Below, one piece after another: positions 56,876 through 64,000 of a stretch of DNA of 64,000 nt. The position numbers were made by a program, and so were the translations under genes. The DNA is taken from contig JAMKCF010000001.1 in assembly GCA_023634235.1 (NCBI GenBank), forward strand, positions 7,690,758 through 7,754,757, given 5' to 3'. Position 1 is the first letter of the stretch, and each line of letters opens with the position of its first letter. The notes beneath the pieces were generated by a model. The model was not told the origin of the DNA, did not search any database, and saw nothing but the letters and a program-made list of their open reading frames with translations. The stretch is from Pisaster brevispinus (Eukaryota > Echinodermata > Asteroidea > Forcipulatida > Asteriidae).

Positions 56876-57665
56876 GCTACACGTTCCTCTACGCACTGTA
56901 CATAGGTAGTGAACAGAGATGTCATTCTACTGAAATATTCCAAGATTGGAAGTGGGTAGAATGAATCAACAACAAGAATCAGCAAAGCGATGAGTTCCAC
57001 CTTAAGTATCGGCAGAAGATACGCTGGAAACATCAATCCAAGGAATAGTGTAAAGGTGAGCAAAATTATGATTCCTCTGTCAAACCTTCTGGCTGTAGTA
57101 GTTTGTTGCTGAGACAGCACTGATTTGGGTAAATGAAAAGGGTTGGAATCTTTTCCCTTAGTCGTGCGCTGAGACCTTCTAGTTTCTCTTTTCTTTGGAC
57201 TTTCAGATTCAACAGAGGGAAGTACGACGGCAATGTCAAACTCCGACTCTGAACTTGAAGCCGAGGATTCCACAGGAAAAGTAGGATTTTAAGTTGATCA
57301 GAGTGATCAGAAATAGATGCGGGGCTGGTCCTATGGAGTAGCCCAGGAGGAACTCGCTTCAGTTCAACAGAATTTACATTTTTTCTTCGGCCATCTATTG
57401 ACTCGATGATGTAGACGAAATTGCAAGGATCAGGTCGTTCAATGATCTTAAAGATCTCTGCATTGTATTTGTCTTGAATTTTATTACGCCCCCTGACATG
57501 GCTAAGAAGGTATACACAATCACCTATTGTGAACATTCGGGTTTGATTTCCTATCACATAAATCCTTATGTCTTTCTCTTTCATGCTGGTTTTTGATGGT
57601 AGCAAGTTGATATGCCTCTTGAAGTCGTTTCTGATGCAGAGAAACCCAATCCTTTTGTAACGCAC
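56876..57665 (-). pseudogene. Gypsy-2 integrase C-terminus and membrane-like tail
   Basis: The first frame gives the integrase end (IGDCVYLLSHVRGRNKIQDK, IIERPDPCNFVYIIESIDGR). After a frame change near 57270 the other frame gives an acidic/serine part, a basic part (KKRETRRSQRTTKGKDSNPF), then two strongly hydrophobic segments (GIIILLTFTLFLGLMFPAYL and VELIALLILVV). Polyprotein tails rarely carry such segments, so a small envelope-like or membrane-anchored tail is possible. The frame then runs into the SINE, so the original end is lost. Confidence 0.55.
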
Positions 57666-58188
57666 CTTCCTTTTCTTCTTGATTTAACAGAACATCTACA
57701 GGTAGACATGGATCTCTACCGAACATGATGTAGAAAGGAGAAAACCCTGTTGCTGAATGAGGTGTGGAATTATATGCATAGATCAGTTCAGGAAGAAAGA
57801 GAGTCCAAGAGCGTTTCTGTTCGGCTGAAAGTGTACGCAGGAGATCGTGCATAGTACGGTTAAATCGCTCGCACTGAGCATTTACCTGAGGATGATATGC
57901 TGTAGTGCGTGATTTGCTGATATTGTACATGTTGCACAGGTGATAGATCAGATCTGCATCAAACTGCTTTCCTTGATCAGAATGAATGCGTTGAGGAGCG
58001 CCATATTTCAAAAACCACTCTTTTACAAGAACTTTCGCTGTAGTCTGTGCTGTCTGGTTCTTGGTAGGCACAGCAATGGTGAACTTACAAAAAATATTTG
58101 TTACAACCAGGACATTCTCACTTCTGTCTGAAGATAGTTTGAGTTTGGTAAAGTCGATAGGAAGAACTTCAAGTGGTCTGCTCGCCAC
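57520..58188 (-). pseudogene. Gypsy-2 integrase core
   Basis: Counting from the Met at 58188, the catalytic triad is D12 (VLPIDFTKL), D71 (IHSDQGKQFD) and E107 (NAQCERFNRT), with 35 residues between the last two. FSPFYIMFGRDPCLPVDVLL follows. An in-frame stop at 58189 separates it from the zinc-binding part upstream. Confidence 0.85.
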
Positions 58189-58917
58189 TTAATGATTAAG
58201 AGGATTTCTGACAGATGGTCTGGGAAGTTTAGCGATGGTACATCGTTCACAATTGTCAACCCACTGCTTCACATCTGCATGCATGTTTGGCCAGTAATAG
58301 CGTGGACGAATCAAGGAAAGAGTTCTTTCGATGCCCTGATGACCAAATTGATCATGTAAACTGGTGAGAACCTTGGACTTCAAGGACAATGGTAAGACAA
58401 GCTGATGCAAGTTCCCTAATTTGGGATCCTGGATATCCCTATATAAAATTCCATCGGTCAAGGAAAAGTGCTTTGTCTGCCTGATCATTGTGTTGGCAAG
58501 AGGGGATAGATTTTGTCGCTCTTGCTTACTTGGCAGATGCTGTGCTATATAGAACTTGAGAAACTCACTGATAGTGGGATCAGAAAGCCGAAGGTTGATG
58601 ATCTGGCCTGGAGTATATAATGGAAACGTACTAATATGAGAACACAACCAAGACTGTACCCTGCTTGGGACAAGGTCATTGGACACTTTACTGACAGCAC
58701 ATTGTAAATCTAGAGGAAGAGAATTTGATGTAGTGGATGGAATATCACTACCGGTGGAAATCTGGGACACAAGACATGGTTTCTTGTCCTCATCCTCATC
58801 TTCTTCATGTTGACGTGACAGAGCGTCTGCATTCTTGTTGACCCGTCCAGGACAATAGACAATCTGTAAGTCAAATGACACTAGTTCTCCGACCCATCGC
58901 TGTTCCACAACACTCAA
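58189..58917 (-). pseudogene. Gypsy-2 RNase H end, linker and integrase zinc finger
   Basis: It opens with the RNase H end (RWVGELVSFDLQIVYCPGRV, NKNADALSRQHEEDEDED), passes a variable linker, and ends with the HHCC finger (LHDQFGHQGIERTLSLIRPR, YYWP, CERC). It is one base out of frame from the RNase H core just upstream. Confidence 0.85.
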
Positions 58918-59312
58918 CTTGCAGTCCTTAAATGTGTCAAAGGATTGTTATCAGTGCGGACAACAACTTCTGAACCATACAAGTAATCTTTAAACTTTTC
59001 AGTAACCGCCCATTTAAGACCAAGCAATTCAAGTTTTCGGGAACTGTATCTCTCCATTCGCTTCTCACAGACCCTGAGTGTACGGCTAGCAAAGGTTATG
59101 ATCCTCTTTTTACCCTCTTGAATCTGAGACAAGACTGCATCAAGTCCAGAAAGGCTGGCGTCAACATTAATGATGAAAGGTTTAGAGAAATCTGCAAAGG
59201 CCAAGACTGGAGTAGATGATAGCTGCGCCTTTAGTAAGTCAAAGGCCTCTTGACACTCGGGTGACCACCTACTTCGAGAAATACTTTGGATCGTGTCCTT
59301 GACAAGTACCAA
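58914..59312 (-). pseudogene. Gypsy-2 RNase H
   Basis: The core has NVDASLSGLDAVLSQIQEG (catalytic Asp), the conserved Glu in KLELLGLKWAVTEKFKDYL and TDNNPLTHL. The Gly normally two residues after the Leu in 'GLGAVLSQ' reads as Asp. Confidence 0.85.
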
Positions 59313-59421
59313 CTAATGCGTGTAATGGACGAGCAATATGGGAAAACCTCGGAACAAAACGCCTATAATAGCTAGCGAAACCCAAAAATGACCGGAGTTT
59401 CTTTACAGTTCGTGGTACTGG

Positions 59422-60060
59422 TCAATCACGCACACACTTGATTTTCTCGTCGTCAGTTGAGATTCCTTTCTCGGAGATGACATGACCCAAATAATGAACC
59501 TCTTTTTGGAACAAGTGACATTTAGCTGGTTTCAGTTTTAGACCATGCTCCTTGAGACGAGTGATAACAATGTCAAGGTGTTTCAAATGTTCCTCAAAAA
59601 ATTTGGAATAGATGCAGATGTCATCAAGATAGACAAAGAGCATCTGATAAACCAAGTCACCAACACACCGTTGCATCAAGCGCTGGAAGGTAGCTGGGGC
59701 TCCGCAGAGTCCAAATTCTAACATTATTCATACAATCCCATTGGTGTGATGAAAGCTGTTTTGTCACGATCTTCAGAATGAACTCTCACTTGATGGTAAC
59801 CACTGGCCAAGTCAAGACAAGAAAAGTATTTTGCACCCACAGGAGCATCAAGGAATTCTGAAATTCTAGGTAAGGGAAAAGCATCTCTTTTTGTCTTTGA
59901 GTTCAATCTTCGATAATCCACGCACATTCTGGGAGAACCATCACGCTTCTTAGCTAACACAATTGGTGCAGCGTAGGAACTATGGCTTTCTGTCACAATA
60001 CCATGATTAAGCAAGTTCGTGATATGTTGCTTTACTTGCTCGTACTGATTGGGGGGGATT
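59422..60060 (-). pseudogene. Gypsy-2 reverse transcriptase, split
   Basis: The N-terminal half (60014-59724) has AAPIVLAKKRDGSPRMCVDY and the catalytic Asp of FSCLDLASGYHQV. It hits a stop right after MGLYE. The C-terminal half (59724-59422) starts at GLCGAPATFQRLM and has the YLDD box (residues 32-35 of that frame) and KPAKCHLFQKEVHYLGHVIS. A short deletion or frame change removed the residues between. Another stop follows near 59420. Confidence 0.88.
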
Positions 60061-60141
60061 CTACGGAAAGTTTGGGCAACTGGTTCAGAATCGGTCGTAA
60101 ATATTTGGTGTTCTACCAGGCTTGTGTCACCTAAATCAAAC

Positions 60142-60738
60142 TCATGATGTGAAAAGATGTCTCTGTTTGTTCAGTAATTTGTTAACTTCCAATAATTCTT
60201 CAGTAGTACCTGAAAAACCTTCTAAATCAACTGTTACAGAAGCGGTTGGAGTAGTTGTGGTTGTATGCTCCTCTACTCTGGATATTTGAATTTGGTTTAC
60301 TGACACCTGAACATTTACTTGTGGACTGTTATCAATCACCCTGTCAATTGCTCGGACTTTACCTATTCGTGTGTTAGGTCGCAAAACAAAACTTGTTGTA
60401 GATATGTTGTCTATTCTCACAGGAAAAGTACCTTCAAGTTTCACCAGTGTGGAAGCTGTCAAAATACCTACAGGAAGATGATCAGAAGAACGTAAAGGTT
60501 CAACTAATGCAAGTTGTGATGAAGATAGACCATTAGTTTCTGCCATCACAGTCACTGACGATTCTGGAGGAATACAGATGTTCTCACGACTAGCAACCTT
60601 CGCAAACCCAATGGTTTTCTGCTCGGCTTTCTGCGTTAGGTCATGCAAAGACAGAACTGATGCAATAAACGAGAGTGAAGGAGAATGGACCACATTGCTA
60701 TTGCCCATTGCACCAACCAAAGGTCGTAGAACATTCAT
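60142..60738 (-). pseudogene. Gypsy-2 protease-RT linker
   Basis: Frame with ENICIPPESSVTVMAETNGL, FPVRIDNISTTSFVLRPNTR and a threonine run. It ends LLEVNKLLNKQRHLFTS at a stop. The same kind of segment as in gypsy-1 but not close in sequence. Confidence 0.65.
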
Positions 60739-61090
60739 ACCAAGTCATCCTGGAACCTATCTCTTCTGTTCTTTGTTCTACATCTACTGAATCTTTAACT
60801 ACCAAAATTCCAACCTGCTGTAACAATATCCCTTCAACCTCAACGTCAACTTCGATGTAACCAATATAAGGTATTTCAAGACCACCAGCTGAAGTGATTT
60901 TCAACCAGAGACTATTACTTTGTATCGGTGTGTCACTAGATTTAAACAAGGTATGAAAACCTTCCTCCGTCAAAATTGATATTATAGAACCTGTGTCGAC
61001 CTGATACGAGACAGACTTTCCATCAATTTTGGCAACTACTGTGGGACAATAACCAACAAGACGATGTTTGACTGGATAGGCTGAGTTCAC
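60698..61090 (-). pseudogene. Gypsy-2 protease
   Basis: VSYQVDTGSIISILTEEGF has the D-T-G catalytic box. The second half (GGLEIPYIGYIEVDVEVEGI) is typical of retropepsin-like proteases of gypsy elements. It overlaps the next frame by 41 bases. Confidence 0.8.
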
Positions 61091-61101
61091 TTTCTGTCTC
61101 C

Positions 61102-62216
61102 CTACCGGCGAGCTAAAAACGGTGGGAGCTTCCAGTTTCCCGATGGAGACGTCTGACTTCCTTCTTTTCGGAGCTTCTCGATGGTTTCCTGTGCCTCTTT
61201 GAGTTGCAACTTAAAGCATCTATCCTGAGTATGACCCGATGCCTTACAAAAATCACACTTCATTCTCGTTTTAGTTTTGTCTCTGCGGCCAGTATAAGTT
61301 TCTGCATCCTTGTTGCTTTCTCGTTTTGTTATGTGTTCTTGCACTTGCTCAATTTGTTTCTGTTGCTGTTCTATTTGCCGTTGTTGTTTATGAACGATGT
61401 CTGCAAGTGCTTTAGTTTCTGCCATCAGACTTGTTCTAGTTGTTTGGGTTGTTGCTTTTTGTTGACATGTCGATGTATTCAGTTCATCCGTCCAGTTGAT
61501 GGCTTCAGATGTCACTGTCGGTATTTCAGGAGAAGTAGCTAATTGGGTCATGGGTTTTTGCTGGGTATCATTTAACTCATCGGCCCAATCGATGGCTTCG
61601 GCTCTCAGTGTGAAAAAGTCAATTGTTGGACTCTTTTCCTCAAAATCTTCTTCAAAAGACTGTCTGAGACACCATCTGCAAATTGGTCACACAGAACCTG
61701 CTGTTTGTGGGCAGTCAGATGAGGGGATTTTCTGCTGGCTCTATCGAACAGATCTAAGAGGGCATGAGAGAAATCTCGAATATTCTCGTCTTTTCTCTTT
61801 CCTCTCGAAGAAAGCTCTCTGGAAATGTACTGAAGATCCTTGGTCACCAAAAACTTCTCTAAGGATGTTGAAGACATCGTCAACAATTTTATTGGACCTG
61901 ATTTTCACTTCTTCCCTGGCAGGACCAGTTAGATGTTGAAAGACGAAATCGACTTTTCCTGTTCTGACAAGGGGCGGGACCTAATTGTTGCCTTAACATC
62001 ACAGATCCAGTCCTCTAACTTTCACGGAGCATCAGGTGAGCCAGAGTAATTGGACAGTTTCTTTTGGCTTGGCATCAGAAGAAACGCCGGATTTGGTTTC
62101 AGAGCGGGGTCGGATGTTGCTGCTTTTAGTCGATCCTGCAACTTCTTTATTTCAGGCATCATGACGCCTTGTGCCATTTGTTTAACCGGTGACCATGTTT
62201 TTCCTCCCGTAGCCAT
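61102..62216 (-). pseudogene. Gypsy-2 gag
   Basis: I place the start at ATG 62216 (MATGGKTWSPVKQMAQGV), preceded by AATA. The capsid-like part (KKLSNYSGSPDAP, then a TGA where the family usually has Trp at about 62022, then KLEDWICDVKATIRSRPL) continues through frame changes near 61980 and 61830 (DFSHALLDLFDRASRKSP). The 61551-61102 frame gives a glutamine-rich coiled coil and one knuckle, C-D-F-C-K-A-S-G-H-T-Q-D-R-C. At least three lesions. Confidence 0.75.
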
Positions 62217-62360
62217 TATTGTGCAGAATGTTACATACACCTTATTTACGTCACAAAATTCCTGCTGATTATTGGGAGAAAGAGTAATTACATGTCCAAC
62301 TGTAATAAAAAGCAATAACGCAATTGTTACCCTCCCGGCCTCGGCGGCGTTGCTCGTCAT

Positions 62361-64000
62361 CTACGGTTTCGCGGCACTGTTATGGATATGGGTAATAGCA
62401 AGTGGAGTAGCAAGTTGAGCAATTAGTGGAGCGGCTAGAGGGCGGGGGAAGAGGCAATTGGTAAGATGAAACAATAGTCCCGTCTAGGTCTTTACCTGCA
62501 GAATATTAGAAAGAAAAAAGGCCTACAACGGTGTTATTAGATAATACAAGTAAAATCTCACCTCTTTTCAACTTTCCTATATACTTGTCTACTTTTTTTC
62601 TTTTTTTTAAAGCTGAATGCACATAAATTCTTTGTTTTATGATGTTTTAAAATGATCAATCCAGTATATTTTCAGAACGTATGGGACTGCTTTAAAAGAT
62701 CTGCGCAAAATCTGCGTGAAATCTAAATTGCCCTTTTTTTATTATTAATGTTTTATTTTTTATAAAGGTCTGTTGTAGACAACTACAATCTAGTAAATTT
62801 TGGCAATCAAGTATCAGACTCCAGTACAATGCCTACCATAAATTTGATATCATTTGCATAGACTTAGCAATATTCCAACCTAATTATACCTGTCTTTGAA
62901 TATTGACCGCACACAATAGTCTGTGTTTGGAGTCATTCATACGAAAGTTCAGTTTATAACGTATACTGTTCACCTTCCACGTGGTACAATTCGTCTGATG
63001 GGTGGGTTGGCGAAAAAAAACCTGCTGCTGAAAACTGCTAGCTGTGCTGAAAACTGTCTAGTCTCCGTTAAAAAAATTGCTGAAAACTGAATGGTCTGAG
63101 TCTCCGTTGGAAAACTGCTAGTCTCCGTTCAAAACGGCTGAAAACTGCTAATGACGCATACTGAAGACTTGCAGAAGCGTCGTAGCGGTGTGCAAAGTCT
63201 CCAGATCTGCGTTAGCATAGAAGAGGTAGCAAAAATACTGGTGATGACTGTCGTTTATAATTTCTATCCCAGCGAAATGTGTCACTGATCCTGCCGACTA
63301 CGCCATTTTTGTGTAACCGAGTTGGTGGAAGTTACACAGGGAGTTACAACGAAATAGTTCTTGAGTTATAAAGTTAGTTTATTCCTGGTATTTACAGGCT
63401 TGTGTGAGTTGTTTCATACAAAAAATAAAACGACAGCCATGGTTCTCTGAAATTTAAAAGAAAGAACCAGAATTAAGTACATTGAAATTACACAAGTTAA
63501 TATCTCCACAAAATCAATATAATAAATCTCTGTCTCAATTTGAAAAGACAGCAGTTAGTTAAGTTCAAGTTGCCTTACAAATGCATAATCTTTTCTAGCA
63601 TGAAACAAAATATAGATCTATTTAAAACGCTTTTACACGCTAGTACATTTAAGACATATCCTATGTTTGGACGAACTACTCTCAATCCAACTAACTGACT
63701 AGGCCAAAGTGGAGCTGAAAATAGCACAAAAATGAGTGAAACTAACATTAAAGTTTATCTGAGAGAAAATAATATTTGAGTCCTGCAGTATTATTTCTGA
63801 CTATTTTCGCAATACTTGGAGGCATGTTTTCAATACTTATTACGTCAAAACTTTGCCGACACCGGTGAGGTATACAAAATACAATTTCGGTCATAAAATG
63901 TAAGGATTGTGCAAGTAAAACTTATAACAATAATAAATTTAAAGTTAAAGTACTTACGGGGATCTTGCTCCACCTCACTCCTTGCCTCAAAGTCGGGGTT
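62361..64000. other. Flank beyond gypsy-2, no LTR recognised
   Basis: No gene. A short cluster of CTGAAAACTGCTAG / GTCTCCGTT repeats lies at 63025-63150. The gypsy-2 5' LTR should be here if the copy were complete, but no direct repeat of this region was seen near 56-57 kb. Confidence 0.5.

Noticed and set aside
1..64000. CRISPR array or bacterial operon
   Set aside because: The tandem repeats lack regular unique spacers, and the spliced genes and retroelements show eukaryotic DNA.
62361..64000. 5' LTR of gypsy-2
   Set aside because: I could not find a matching direct repeat on the other side of the element; a computed self-alignment would settle it.

Overview
The window is animal nuclear DNA, AT-rich and intron-rich. 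It is dominated by transposable elements and satellite-like repeats and holds the remains of two spliced protein genes. The organism is probably a marine deuterostome, and an echinoderm fits best. My reasons are recalled repeat resemblance (tRNA-headed SINEs, TTAA MITEs starting TTGCCTTGGATC, MITEs ending in GCTCTATGAAATTGGGCC, many ACATGTACATGT runs) together with gypsy, Penelope, DIRS and piggyBac elements. I could not run a search to confirm this.

Layout, left to right. 1-3.7 kb: mostly anonymous DNA bounded by a perfect 29-bp inverted repeat. 3.9-5.8 kb: a decayed piggyBac transposase on the plus strand. 7.1-10.9 kb: a tandem repeat made of short modules rich in ETS-like palindromes, CRE-like sites and spaced AGGTCA half-sites, with a TTAA MITE inside. 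11.4-12.1 kb: a CA/GGGGAC minisatellite. 13.4-22.6 kb: a plus-strand, multi-exon gene resembling SAMD3-like proteins, with several disabling lesions. 22.7-23.6 kb: MITEs and a minisatellite. 23.7-25.9 kb: an internally deleted DIRS-type (tyrosine recombinase) retroelement. 27-29.2 kb: tRNA-Leu-like SINE copies. 29.4-33.2 kb: a minus-strand, six-exon gene of the 'DNCSGQNKN' family (I believe DUF7869-type), with a missing middle exon and one frameshift. 34.1-35.7 kb: a 5'-truncated Penelope-like element with GIY-YIG domain and two pseudo-LTRs. 36.7-37.6 kb: orphan coding blocks. 37.7-39.2 kb: five tandem 317-bp units, each headed by a tRNA-like sequence. 39.2-42.0 kb: G/C homopolymers, a foldback element, a 1.07-kb GATCCATCC satellite and a second copy of the 11.4-kb minisatellite. 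43.2-54.1 kb: a structurally complete gypsy/Ty3 retrotransposon (minus strand) with two LTRs, polypurine tract, primer-site-like sequence and GATA target duplication, carrying a nested piggyBac with TTAA duplication in its 3' region. 54.1-56.0 kb: an LTR-element integrase fragment. 56.6-62.4 kb: a second, degraded gypsy element with a SINE in its tail. 62.4-64 kb: nothing recognised.

The mobile parts are nested or abutting: piggyBac sits inside gypsy-1, gypsy-1 abuts another retroelement, a SINE sits in gypsy-2, and a MITE sits in a satellite unit. Nearly every coding region has frameshifts or stops. Real decay is the simplest reading, but many lesions are single-base losses beside short homopolymers, so uncorrected sequencing error is a genuine alternative for some of them.
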